In this document: positions 5,728 through 13,066 of the stretch, piece by piece
Layout of the letters: every line of letters begins with the position of its first letter
Position numbering within the stretch: the stretch's first letter is position 1
DNA from: Victivallales bacterium
Lineage (GTDB): Bacteria; Verrucomicrobiota; Lentisphaeria; Victivallales; JAADHT01
Assembly: GCA_016930955.1 (NCBI GenBank)
Contig: JAFGFR010000047.1
Location: forward strand, 1 to 13,166
Direction of reading: 5' to 3'
DNA length: 13,166 nt
The notes under the pieces: model-generated
Told to the model about the DNA's origin: nothing
The model's database searches: none
The model's input: the letters and a program-made list of their open reading frames with translations, nothing else
Translations under genes and position numbers: made by a program

Positions 5728-6992
5728 AACTTTTCGCGAGCAAATATTTTCTCCCGGCGATGATCTGTTCAGGATGCTTCATGATATTCTCGCTATGGAT
5801 ACTATATGTGTCAGTGGACCATCACTCCCGGCAGATCAAGGCACGTCAAAGGCTGTCGCTCAATATCGCCGAGTCTTTCATCGTCTTCTCCAAGCTCCTG
5901 GTCGAGGAGCACCACGACAACCCCGGGCGTGTCAACCAGATATTCGAAACCCTGCAGGAAACTTCAGAATCCATAAACTATATCAGCCTGTCGGACACCA
6001 AAGGGAAACACATAGCCTCCGCCGGATACTGCGCACATCTCGATAACGGCGCAAAATTCAGCCACGGGAAAAACTTCATCAAGCATGAAGACTCAGTCAT
6101 CATAAGGAAAAACTTCCCGTCGGGTACCGGGAAGCCGGACTATACCATAACCATCTCCGTAGATACTTCAAGCTGCTTCGCCGCCTCCGACGCACGCTCG
6201 AACCTGCCGAAAATAACTTTCATCGCAGGTTCAGCTATATTCGCGCTCGCATTCATCATCTGGTCACAGTTCATCAGGATACACGAGCTGGGCTCGAGGC
6301 TGCTCGCGGAGAAGAGGAAGAGCGAGTTTGTGGACGAGCTCGGGCTTGCCGCAACCGGCCTGGCCCACGAGACGAAGAACCCTCTGGGCGTGATAAGGGG
6401 CCTTGCGCAGAACATCGCTGACAACAGCAAAGTTTCTGTAAGCGTCCGGACAAAGGCAAGGGAGATCATGGAGGAGACAGATGTCACCACCGCCAGGCTG
6501 GGAGACTTCCTCAGTTACGCAAGACTCCGTAAACCGTCCCCATCGCCCATCGATGCACAGGAATTCATCACACGTATCGCCGGACTGCTCGACGACGACT
6601 TCAAAAACGCCGGGATAAAACTCGTCCACACCGTGGATGTCCCTTGCGTCATGGCCGACAAGGACATGCTCTCACAGATGCTCATGAACCTCCTTACCAA
6701 CAGCCTCAAATTCACACCGGAGAACGGCAGAGTCGAAATCTTGCTCACCCCGTCTGGGGGAGCAAGGGCGACCCTCTCGGTCAAGGACAACGGCAAGGGA
6801 ATCCCGGCAGCAATCCTCCCGAACGTCTTCAAACCCTACGTCTCTGGCACCCCCGAAGGTTATGGCATCGGTCTTGCCATCGTCAAACGCATTGCCGAGC
6901 AGTCAGGATGGAAAATCAAACTGCTCTCCAAGCTCGACTCCGGAACAGAAGTCACCATCGCTGGGATTGAAGTCCCGGGGCAAATCGAATGA
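5724..6992 (+). CDS. Orphan membrane sensor histidine kinase
   Basis: The protein has 422 residues. A first membrane helix (about 8-31) is followed by an extracytoplasmic sensor of about 130 residues containing Y-I-S-L-S-D-T-K-G-K-H-I-A-S-A-G, a PAS/Cache-like strand pattern. The second helix lies at about 164-184. The transmitter is complete: H-box H215-E-T-K-N-P-L, N-box with N326, G1 box D355-N-G-K-G-I-P, an F-box-like N-V-F-K-P-Y, and G2 box G-Y-G-I-G-L-A-I (379-386). It should autophosphorylate at His215. No response regulator lies in the window, so the partner is elsewhere. The start at 5724 was chosen because it forms ATGA with the stop of the beta-helix gene and begins right before the first membrane helix; the extra 21 upstream codons belong to the other gene's end. 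It also overlaps the methyltransferase downstream. What it senses is unknown. Confidence 0.9.
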   Translation: MKLFASKYFLPAMICSGCFMIFSLWILYVSVDHHSRQIKARQRLSLNIAESFIVFSKLLVEEHHDNPGRVNQIFETLQETSESINYISLSDTKGKHIASAGYCAHLDNGAKFSHGKNFIKHEDSVIIRKNFPSGTGKPDYTITISVDTSSCFAASDARSNLPKITFIAGSAIFALAFIIWSQFIRIHELGSRLLAEKRKSEFVDELGLAATGLAHETKNPLGVIRGLAQNIADNSKVSVSVRTKAREIMEETDVTTARLGDFLSYARLRKPSPSPIDAQEFITRIAGLLDDDFKNAGIKLVHTVDVPCVMADKDMLSQMLMNLLTNSLKFTPENGRVEILLTPSGGARATLSVKDNGKGIPAAILPNVFKPYVSGTPEGYGIGLAIVKRIAEQSGWKIKLLSKLDSGTEVTIAGIEVPGQIE

Positions 6993-7840
6993 ACTATCAT
7001 GAAAGCGTCCGGGACTACTACGAGAAAAGCCTCTGGCTATACCGTCGGCACTGGGATAACTCCGATTCATTGAGCATGCACTTCGGATTCTGGGAGAAAG
7101 ACACCAGAAATATCCACCAGGCTTTCCTGAACGAGAATCAGGCAGTGATTGACGCAGGCCAGATCACTTCTGCCCAAAAAGTCCTCGATGCCGGCTGCGG
7201 CATTGGCGGAACCTCGATATATATCGCCGAAAAGACCGGGGCCAAAGTTTTTGGAGTCAGTCTGGAGCCATTACTTATCCGGCATGCGAACAGAAACGCG
7301 GAAAGGCATAACGTCGCCGGCCTATGCGATTTCTTGGTCGGCGACTACTGCCGTCTGCCTTTCCCCGATGGTTACTTCGACATCGTCTTCGGGATCGAGA
7401 GCATTTGTCATTGTTCGCCCAAAATCTTATTTCTGAGCGAGGCCTACCGGATCCTGAAGCCACAGGGCAAGTTGATCATTGCCGATGCCTATCTTGCACG
7501 TGAACCTGAAAACGAGGAAGAATCACAGGTGATCGAAACCTTCAAAAAGGCTTACAACCTCAAGGAGTTCATCTCTGTAAAGCTCATGGAAGATGCCATC
7601 GCTGAAGCAGGGCTCGTGATCACAAGCAGGCAATCCGTGATCCATAAGATCAAGCAGTCGCTTGAGGTCACCGACCCCCTGCGACGGCGGGTCGCGTGGC
7701 TGATGCCGGTAATCTCGCGCATTCCGCTGGAGACATGCCAGATCATCCACAGGAACTACCTCGGCGGGGCATCATCATATCTCGGCATACAACTGGGCCT
7801 CGCCGACTATTTTTTGCACGCATGCAGGAAAAAACTTTGA
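6989..7840 (+). CDS. Class I SAM-dependent methyltransferase
   Basis: The 283-residue protein has motif I V-L-D-A-G-C-G-I-G-G (65-74), an acidic position after beta-2 in V-F-G-V-S-L-E-P, then G-D-Y-C-R-L-P-F-P-D-G-Y-F-D-I-V and G-I-E-S-I-C-H-C-S-P-K. The N-terminal Y-Y-E-K-S-L-W-L-Y-R-R-H-W and H-F-G-F-W, together with E-S-I-C-H, resemble the tocopherol/sterol/phosphoethanolamine methyltransferase branch, which methylates small molecules rather than DNA. The exact substrate cannot be assigned. Its ATG overlaps the kinase stop (ATGA), with a CGGGG about eight bases upstream. It is the last gene of the three-gene operon; its stop codon lies in the left arm of the inverted repeat at 7838-7920. 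There is no signal peptide, so it is cytoplasmic. Confidence 0.88.
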   Translation: MNYHESVRDYYEKSLWLYRRHWDNSDSLSMHFGFWEKDTRNIHQAFLNENQAVIDAGQITSAQKVLDAGCGIGGTSIYIAEKTGAKVFGVSLEPLLIRHANRNAERHNVAGLCDFLVGDYCRLPFPDGYFDIVFGIESICHCSPKILFLSEAYRILKPQGKLIIADAYLAREPENEEESQVIETFKKAYNLKEFISVKLMEDAIAEAGLVITSRQSVIHKIKQSLEVTDPLRRRVAWLMPVISRIPLETCQIIHRNYLGGASSYLGIQLGLADYFLHACRKKL

Positions 7841-7920
7841 GCTGAATTCAAAACTCCCTGTAGCGCTCTGCCGCACCTGCGTTCCCAAGGCGGTTCAAGC
7901 GGAGTTTTGGAATTGGCTCA
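7838..7920. repeat. 83-bp imperfect inverted repeat between convergent operons
   Basis: The arms at 7838-7857 and 7901-7920 are near-perfect reverse complements over 20 bases, sharing TGAGC, AATTC and AAAACTCC with small differences. A 43-base centre contains a further GCCGC/GCGG pairing. The left arm includes the methyltransferase stop codon, and the right arm lies 14 bases beyond the recF stop. It could act as a two-way terminator, although no T-run follows either arm. A single related arm occurs at 646-666, so it may instead be a dispersed REP- or MITE-like element. Confidence 0.7.
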
Positions 7921-7933
7921 CGGAAAGGGGGTT

Positions 7934-9010
7934 TCAATGTGTGGCAATGTGCCCGTCGGCGATATGGAAAATCTCCGCACAATCGAAGAAACCGTTGCCT
8001 GGGACTTCGGTGAATGTGAAGAAAACCTGCTCGGACTTGTCTATCGTCTCGAAGAATGCGTCTGTGGCGGCGGAATCAAGGTCGCCAGTGACATCGTCCA
8101 CCAAAGTGATGACTTTCGAGCCTTCGTCGCCTTTTTGTGCTATCACTGAGACCGAGGCCATCTTCAGGCAGAGGGAAGCGAGCCTGCAGAATCCGTTGGA
8201 ACCGAAGTGCCTCAGGGAACGCCCGTTGAGGACAAAGTCGAAGTCGTCCGTGTGCGGCCCGATTGTGGTGTACCCCTTTGATACGTCGCGGGCACGCGTG
8301 TCAGAAAGTTTTGCCAGATAGCTTCCCGCATCTTCCGAGCCGTTGAAGGGGGCATATTTCAGCGCAAATGATTTCACATCGTTGCGAATGCTGCGGAAAA
8401 TCCTCAGCATCTCGGGAGTGAGCTCGGTGAGGATTTCCCGGCGTTTATTCGTGATCAGCGCCCCGTTCTCGGCGAGTATCTTCTCGAATGCCAGCATCGA
8501 GCCTAAGTCAAACGTCTCCCTTAGAAGTGTGTTCCTCATCTTCAACGCATCGGAGTAGGAATTCAGGGCGGCGAGGTAGATTGGATCGGCGGACGAAAGC
8601 AACATGTTTATAAAACGCCTGCGCACAGACGCGTTTTGGGTCACCAGCATAATGTCGCCAGGAGTGAAGGCAACCAGCTTGAACTGGCATATGAAATGGC
8701 TTGCCTTGTGCACTGGCGCGGCATCTATCCTCAGACGGCGCTTGTCGGAGTAGTCTATCTCCAGCAGATGCTTCCAGCCTTTCCCCGTGTCCAGCGTGGC
8801 GGAGAGGAAAAACCCCTCGGTCCCTATCCTGCCCAGATCCGCCAACGAGGATGTCCTGAAAGACCTCAGAAGGCCGAGGAAATATATCGCCTCGAGCAGA
8901 TTCGTCTTGCCTTGCCCGTTGGCTCCTGCAAAGACGTTGATCTTGCGGCTGAAACAGGCATCGAGCCTTTCGAAGTTGCGGAAATTTTTGAGGGATATGT
9001 CGTGGATCAT
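7934..9010 (-). CDS. recF: RecF recombination/repair ATPase
   Basis: The protein has 358 residues, the usual RecF size. RecF is an SMC/ABC-type ATPase that helps load RecA at single-strand gaps with RecO and RecR. Visible are an N-terminal L-K-N-F-R-N-F strand, Walker A G-A-N-G-Q-G-K-T-N (29-37), the R-R-R-F-I-N-M-L-L family motif, G-P-H-T-D-D-F (251-257), and Walker B with D-loop I-T-L-V-D-D-V-T-G-D-L-D (301-312). The ABC signature is unusual: S-N-G-F-C-R (271-276) where RecF proteins normally have S-x-G-Q-x-R. The ATG overlaps the parvulin stop as ATGA. It is the last gene of a five-gene envelope-flavoured operon and is not beside dnaA or dnaN, at least within this window. Confidence 0.93.
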   Translation of the reverse strand: MIHDISLKNFRNFERLDACFSRKINVFAGANGQGKTNLLEAIYFLGLLRSFRTSSLADLGRIGTEGFFLSATLDTGKGWKHLLEIDYSDKRRLRIDAAPVHKASHFICQFKLVAFTPGDIMLVTQNASVRRRFINMLLSSADPIYLAALNSYSDALKMRNTLLRETFDLGSMLAFEKILAENGALITNKRREILTELTPEMLRIFRSIRNDVKSFALKYAPFNGSEDAGSYLAKLSDTRARDVSKGYTTIGPHTDDFDFVLNGRSLRHFGSNGFCRLASLCLKMASVSVIAQKGDEGSKVITLVDDVTGDLDSAATDAFFETIDKSEQVFFTFTEVPGNGFFDCAEIFHIADGHIATH

Positions 9011-9867
9011 TCTTTATGCCGGATTCTGTCCACCTCTACTGCCGCCTTGGCTCGCGTGTTCTTAAGCCAGTTCCCGATCTTATCCTCGACCAGCTTGCTT
9101 TTGATTGAAGCGACAATCTCGTCCATGCAGTTGTCCACCGTGCATGGGGAGGGAGGTCTCTTGTCGTGCAACTTGGCGATGTGGTACCCGAAAGGTGTCC
9201 GGAACACCGGGGACACCTCCCCGGTGTTCATTGAGAGCACCACCGTCTCGAACTCCTCGACCATCATGCCTTTGCTGAACCATCCTATGTCCCCGCCTGA
9301 TTCCTTGCATTCGGAATACAACTTCGCGGCCTCGGCAAAATCCAGGCCGTCGAGAATCTCCTTGCGAATCTCGCACATTTTCAGAAAAGTCTTCCCGGCA
9401 TCTCCCGGCGAAGGCCTTTTGACTATATGCGAGGCATGGGCCTCGGCAGGCTTCATCCTGCCCTTCATGTGCTTCTCGAAAAGTTCCTCGATCATCTCTC
9501 GCGACGGCTCAGGGAAATTCGAGAAACGCCTCTGTACAAGCATGTCAACCCTGAGCTTGTCCTCGAGGAGCCTTCTTGCCGCAGACTCGTCCCGCATGTC
9601 GGATTCGGCGGCACATGCCCTCAGGAAGCCTCTTGCAGACGGGAGCATTGCCTTGAAACCCGGCAACTCCCTCTCGATTAGATTTTTAGGCGGAGGCGGC
9701 ATCTCCTTCTTCGCCGCATTGGAGAGCAGGCAGCCGCGTATAATCTCCTCGGCAACCTTGGTTCTTGCCTCTTCATCGGAAATACCCGGGAACTGCTGCG
9801 AAATATCCTGGAGCATGATCATGCAGAAGTCGTTCCCGAATATTTTCTTGTCCACTCGAACTCTCAT
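9007..9867 (-). CDS. Parvulin-type peptidyl-prolyl isomerase, no signal peptide
   Basis: The 286-residue protein has an N-terminal helical half (1-135) resembling a SurA/NifM-style chaperone arm, then one parvulin domain (about 143-238). That domain shows H-A-S-H-I-V (144-149), F-A-E-A-A-K-L-Y-S-E-C, G-G-D-I-G-W-F-S-K-G (191-200), F-E-x-x-V-L-S-M-N-T-G-E-V-S-P-V-F and T-P-F-G-Y-H-I-A-K-L (224-233). The two conserved histidines, His147 and His229, are present, so isomerase activity is likely. The N-terminus M-R-V-R-V-D-K-K-I-F has no signal peptide or membrane helix, unlike SurA or PrsA, so it probably works in the cytoplasm. The start overlaps the lipoprotein stop as ATGA, with AAAGGA upstream. 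It overlaps recF downstream. The client is unknown. Confidence 0.87.
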   Translation of the reverse strand: MRVRVDKKIFGNDFCMIMLQDISQQFPGISDEEARTKVAEEIIRGCLLSNAAKKEMPPPPKNLIERELPGFKAMLPSARGFLRACAAESDMRDESAARRLLEDKLRVDMLVQRRFSNFPEPSREMIEELFEKHMKGRMKPAEAHASHIVKRPSPGDAGKTFLKMCEIRKEILDGLDFAEAAKLYSECKESGGDIGWFSKGMMVEEFETVVLSMNTGEVSPVFRTPFGYHIAKLHDKRPPSPCTVDNCMDEIVASIKSKLVEDKIGNWLKNTRAKAAVEVDRIRHKE

Positions 9868-10175
9868 TTTTGATCCTTTGGGGTGAATACACCGAAAATC
9901 TTCTGGCTCCTTTTGCGGGCTTTGTCCTCGTAGTCCTTTTTCTCCAAGTCCATGACTTCCCTTTCAAAGGGGTTCAGGCCGTCACGGGAAAGAAGGCTTT
10001 CGTCATCGTCGTCGAGATGGCTTTCCCTTGCCTTCCGATCGGTTTTTTCTGAACGCACCTCCAGCTCACGCTCGTAGGCCTCTATATTGCTGCGCCTTAG
10101 GCTGTCGCAGGAGCATAGGCAGGTCACTGCCAATCCTGCGGCGATAACCTTATGGGTATAGAGAAATTTATTCAT
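9864..10175 (-). CDS. Small highly charged lipoprotein
   Basis: This 103-residue protein has a short positive start (M-N-K-F-L-Y-T-H-K), a hydrophobic stretch and a lipobox L-C-S-C ending at Cys23. Asp24 at +2 is the classical inner-membrane retention signal in enterobacteria, though the rule may not hold here. The mature part is very hydrophilic, with an acidic run D-D-D-D-E at about 54-58 and charged helices that could form a coiled coil. No family was recognised. The start at 10175 gives the signal peptide directly and overlaps the AsmA-like gene by eight bases; a longer frame from 10232 adds only non-signal residues. It is coupled to the parvulin gene by ATGA. Confidence 0.8.
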   Translation of the reverse strand: MNKFLYTHKVIAAGLAVTCLCSCDSLRRSNIEAYERELEVRSEKTDRKARESHLDDDDESLLSRDGLNPFEREVMDLEKKDYEDKARKRSQKIFGVFTPKDQK

Positions 10176-10950
10176 CCGACTTGTCGCTTCCGAAGAGTCC
10201 CCTGACCCCATCAATAAGCCTGCCGGCACCATCCTTCACAGTGCCGCCAATGTCAAATTCGAACCCGGCCTTGGATGCGGAATTCAGCACTGTCTCATAT
10301 ACGGCGTAAAAGATACTGTGTGCTATTTCCCCTGCGGTCGCCCCCTCCGGCCCCTGACCAAGATCCTGTACCACGATGTCCGGCAAAGGGATATTCGCGG
10401 TCTTGCCCGTCGTTACAGCGATCAGACGGCTGTTCTCAAACCGGAAAAGGTCTATCTGAAGCCTTTTGGCAGGCTTGGCTCCCTTTTCTGCGGGATCCGG
10501 CTTCTCCTCCTTTGGCTTGCTTGTCGCCCTCTCGTCCTTTTTCGTGAAATCGTCAATGTTCTTTTTGATGGCAGTAAGATTAGTCTCGGTGAGCTTGACC
10601 TCCAGACTGGCTTCCATGTCGTCAATGATTATCCTTCGGACAACAATTTTTTCGGAGAAAAGCGACGACAGAGCAATCGAGATCTCCATATGCCCGATCC
10701 TGAAGGCGTGAGGATGCGTATAGCCAGGCGGGTTGCCTATCGAGAAATCACTGATTGACACCGTCCCCGAGAAAGGATTGAAAATGCAGCTGCCCATCGA
10801 GCACTTTGTCCCCGTGATCCTCGGGAGCACCCCATTCACCCCGGCCTTCACTATCGAGCCTATACTGAACGCAAGCGCCAGAAATCCGACGATCAGCGCC
10901 ACCGCCGCTATCCCGGCAAGCAGTACCGTTCTCTTTTTCTTTCTGTCCAT
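10168..10950 (-). CDS. AsmA-like inner-membrane protein
   Basis: The 260-residue protein has a positive N-terminus (M-D-R-K-K-K-R) and one membrane helix (about 9-31), with the rest predicted outside the cytoplasm. The stretch V-S-I-S-D-F-S-I-G-N-P-P-G-Y, then A-F-R-I-G-H-M-E-I-S and S-L-F-S-E-K-I-V-V-R-R-I-I-I, is the beta-strand pattern at the start of AsmA/DUF748-type proteins. That group is linked to lipid transport or outer-membrane assembly. It is short for the family and carries a charged Lys/Glu/Pro-rich linker in the middle (about 136-163). The start has an excellent ribosome-binding site (GGAGGAG, seven bases upstream), which includes the last codons of the preceding gene. Its end overlaps the small lipoprotein gene. 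Confidence 0.78.
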   Translation of the reverse strand: MDRKKKRTVLLAGIAAVALIVGFLALAFSIGSIVKAGVNGVLPRITGTKCSMGSCIFNPFSGTVSISDFSIGNPPGYTHPHAFRIGHMEISIALSSLFSEKIVVRRIIIDDMEASLEVKLTETNLTAIKKNIDDFTKKDERATSKPKEEKPDPAEKGAKPAKRLQIDLFRFENSRLIAVTTGKTANIPLPDIVVQDLGQGPEGATAGEIAHSIFYAVYETVLNSASKAGFEFDIGGTVKDGAGRLIDGVRGLFGSDKSDE

Positions 10951-10954
10951 TGTG

Positions 10955-11872
10955 TTACTCCTCCGGGTTGATATTCTTGTTTTTCACGTGTGAAATCTTG
11001 AACCTTTCACTTTCATCGCCCATATTGGCGAGCCTCACTTTTTTCGTCTCCGTCAGCTCCCCGTCACGCCTGATCTCTATCGTCACAAATTTCGTCCCCG
11101 AGCCCTGATAGTAGTGCACCCAGTACAAATATTCCCCCTCGGGAGCTCGATTCTCCGGCCAGAAGATGTTCTCGGGGCCGCCTCTGCTGGTGTCGTCACG
11201 GTCCAGCTGTCCGCCGCAATCGCACCCCTTCCTTTGAAACCATATATGATGCCCGGCAGGATCAAGCACGTGCAGGTCGATGTCATGCTCCTTAGGATGC
11301 CAATAGATGCGGAAGGACACGTCGCCTGTGCCCATCGGCTTGCCAATGCCTCCTCCCCCTCCGCCGCCCCCCGGGACTCCGGCAGGTGCCCGGGTACGGA
11401 TCTCGGCAGGCTGTTCCTGAGTGTCCTGCTGTTTGTTCCCCGAAATCTTCAGTGCAGATGCAGACCATTCTGCTTCAGGGTTGCTCTTCGGCAACTCGGG
11501 AGGGATTTCCGTCTTTGCCGGTTCGGTCGTCGGCGTTACGGTTTCCTTAACGTCACCGGCATGCCCGGGCATCTCGGGGACAAGGTCTGAATCGCCATAT
11601 CCCGCGCCGGTGGCGGCAAAACCGCCGCCATCGCCATCGCCTTCGCCCGAGCCGTCGCCGTCGCCGTCGCCGCCGCCATCCCCGGCTCCAGACCCGACAC
11701 CATCCCCGGCGCCAACACCTCCGCCTGAACCACCCCCAAAACCATGCCCGGACCCCGTGGAGCCGAAAAGAAAAACCAAAACCGACAATACAACAATAAA
11801 ACAAAGCAAGGTGAAAAACGCATTGCCTTGATTCCCCTCAACCTCCAGTCTGTCTGAAGCCTCCTGAGCCAT
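10955..11872 (-). CDS. Membrane-anchored Gly/Asp-rich protein with YfaP/DUF2135-like domain
   Basis: The protein has 305 residues. A cytoplasmic tail of about 17 residues precedes a single membrane helix (about 18-38). Next come a glycine-rich region (41-92) with D-G-D-G-D-G repeats, a Pro/Glu linker, a run of eight glycines and a C-terminal beta-sandwich. The latter contains F-R-I-Y-W-H, D-I-D-L-H-V-L-D-P-A-G, G-G-Q-L-D-R-D-D, G-P-E-N-I-F-W, P-E-G-E-Y-L-Y-W-V-H-Y-Y and a C-D-C pair. These fit the YfaP/DUF2135 family, a small immunoglobulin-like domain whose acidic motifs suggest metal binding. The D-G repeats could also bind calcium; this is inference. The start has AGGAGG ten bases upstream and is the first gene of the operon, behind a predicted promoter. 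Its role is unknown, probably a cell-envelope surface or stalk protein. Confidence 0.8.
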   Translation of the reverse strand: MAQEASDRLEVEGNQGNAFFTLLCFIVVLSVLVFLFGSTGSGHGFGGGSGGGVGAGDGVGSGAGDGGGDGDGDGSGEGDGDGGGFAATGAGYGDSDLVPEMPGHAGDVKETVTPTTEPAKTEIPPELPKSNPEAEWSASALKISGNKQQDTQEQPAEIRTRAPAGVPGGGGGGGGIGKPMGTGDVSFRIYWHPKEHDIDLHVLDPAGHHIWFQRKGCDCGGQLDRDDTSRGGPENIFWPENRAPEGEYLYWVHYYQGSGTKFVTIEIRRDGELTETKKVRLANMGDESERFKISHVKNKNINPEE

Positions 11873-11914
11873 AGGCCCTCAACCTCCTGAAACAATACCC
11901 TGTCTCCTGCACAC

Positions 11915-11943
11915 ACAATAACCCGTGTTTCAGCAGCTTTCAA
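11915..11943 (-). promoter_or_regulatory. Probable promoter of the five-gene minus-strand operon
   Basis: On the minus strand, TTGAAA (11938-11943), 17 bases, then TATTGT (11915-11920) match the consensus at five and four of six positions. The start would be near 11908, giving a leader of about 35 bases that contains the AGGAGG ribosome-binding site of the first gene. Confidence 0.5.
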
Positions 11944-11990
11944 CCCCGACCGACGACATCGGCACATCACTTTTTTCTTGCTTTGCCCCC

Positions 11991-12018
11991 TTGAAATGTC
12001 GAAAACAAACGTTAGATT
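11991..12018 (+). promoter_or_regulatory. Possible promoter of aroQ-accB-accC
   Basis: TTGAAA (11991-11996), 16 bases, then TAGATT (12013-12018) match at five and four of six positions. The leader to the aroQ ATG would be about 45 bases and contain GACGGGG. It is back to back with the divergent promoter at 11915-11943. Confidence 0.4.
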
Positions 12019-12070
12019 CGATTCTCCTGTGTTTTCGCGGGGTTAAACGACGACGGGATGGACGGGGTAT

Positions 12071-12511
12071 ATGAGAATACTTGTGATCAACGGGCCCAAT
12101 ATGCACTTGCTGGGCAGCAGAGAGCCGGAAGTCTACGGCTCGGAGACTCTGGCGTCCCTTGAAAAGGCTGTCGCCGATTTCGCCAAGGAACTTGGGATTG
12201 AGACACGCTTCGCACAGAGCAACCACGAGGGCGAGATAGTCGAGCTCATCGGAACAGCAAGAAAAGATGCTGATGCAATCGTCATAAATCCTGCTGCATA
12301 CACGCACACGAGCGTGGCGATTCACGACGCGATAAAGGCTTTCCCCAAGCCCGTGATAGAGGTTCATATGAGCAACATCCAAGCGCGGGAGGGTTTTCGG
12401 CGCGAGTCGCTGACTGCGCCGGCCTGCGTAGGGCAGATATGCGGATTCGGAGCCAACGGCTATAAGCTTGCTGTGCAGGCAATCCACTACATGCTCTCAC
12501 AGAAGGCGTGA
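12071..12511 (+). CDS. aroQ: Type II 3-dehydroquinate dehydratase
   Basis: This converts 3-dehydroquinate to 3-dehydroshikimate in the shikimate pathway, as a cytoplasmic dodecamer in known members. It is 146 residues, the standard length. Visible are I-N-G-P-N-M-H-L-L-G (6-15), the lid arginine Arg17 and catalytic tyrosine Tyr22 in R-E-P-E-V-Y-G, N-P-A-A-Y-T-H-T-S (73-81), E-V-H-M-S-N-I (97-103) and the closing G-F-G-A-N-G-Y (125-131). All key residues of the class are present. The start has GACGGGG a few bases upstream. It is followed after 71 bases by accB and then accC, the widespread aroQ-accB-accC order. Confidence 0.96.
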   Translation: MRILVINGPNMHLLGSREPEVYGSETLASLEKAVADFAKELGIETRFAQSNHEGEIVELIGTARKDADAIVINPAAYTHTSVAIHDAIKAFPKPVIEVHMSNIQAREGFRRESLTAPACVGQICGFGANGYKLAVQAIHYMLSQKA

Positions 12512-12582
12512 GACATATGGCATCACATTGGTTTTTCCAGTTTGGGGCGGCGCAATAAATCTCGAAATGAAAAGGATATGAA

Positions 12583-13026
12583 ATGAAGATTGAAGAGATC
12601 AGGGCCATCGTGAATCTAATGTCGGACCACGACTTGACGGAATTCAAGATCGAGGCAGAGGAGATGAGGTTGTGCATCAGGAGGGGGCATGAGCAGGTGT
12701 TGTCTGGGATGCCGCATGGGTACTCCCTGCCGGCTGCGCCTCCGGCGGCAGCGCCGACGCTCCAAGAGTCCAAGTCGGCTGATGAAGAGATGGCCGAGAC
12801 GATAGACTCTCCTATTGTCGGGACATTCTATGCCGCGTCCGCGCCGGACCAGCCGGCATTCGTCTCCGTCGGGACCAAAGTCACCCCAGACACCGTCGTC
12901 TGTATCATCGAGGCCATGAAGGTCATGAACGAGATAAAGGCCGAGAAATCAGGCACCATCAAGAAAATCCTTGTCGAGAACGCCCATGCCGTCGAGTTCG
13001 GGCAGCCGCTTTTCGTGATCGGTTGA
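12583..13026 (+). CDS. accB: Biotin carboxyl carrier protein of acetyl-CoA carboxylase
   Basis: This 147-residue protein carries biotin between the carboxylase and transferase halves of acetyl-CoA carboxylase, the first step of fatty-acid synthesis. The N-terminal helical part includes F-K-I-E-A-E-E-M-R-L. A Pro/Ala linker (about 50-60) follows, then the biotinyl domain with D-S-P-I-V-G-T-F-Y (75-83) and E-A-M-K-V-M-N-E-I (110-118). Lys113 is the biotinylated residue. Length and order are normal. The start has AAAGGA six bases upstream. accC begins 40 bases after its stop. Confidence 0.97.
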   Translation: MKIEEIRAIVNLMSDHDLTEFKIEAEEMRLCIRRGHEQVLSGMPHGYSLPAAPPAAAPTLQESKSADEEMAETIDSPIVGTFYAASAPDQPAFVSVGTKVTPDTVVCIIEAMKVMNEIKAEKSGTIKKILVENAHAVEFGQPLFVIG

Positions 13027-13066
13027 ATTAGCAAAGGCATCCCAACAACAATCCGGAAAAAGCCAA

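Noticed and set aside
8636..9886. 416-codon plus-strand frame opposite recF and the parvulin gene
   Set aside because: Both minus-strand genes have clear family motifs; this frame is an antisense shadow rich in Ser and Leu with no domain.
11421..11831. Plus-strand Pro/Ser repeat frame opposite the Gly/Asp-rich protein
   Set aside because: It is the antisense of the GGCGAC repeats. The minus frame has the membrane helix, YfaP-like domain and ribosome-binding site.
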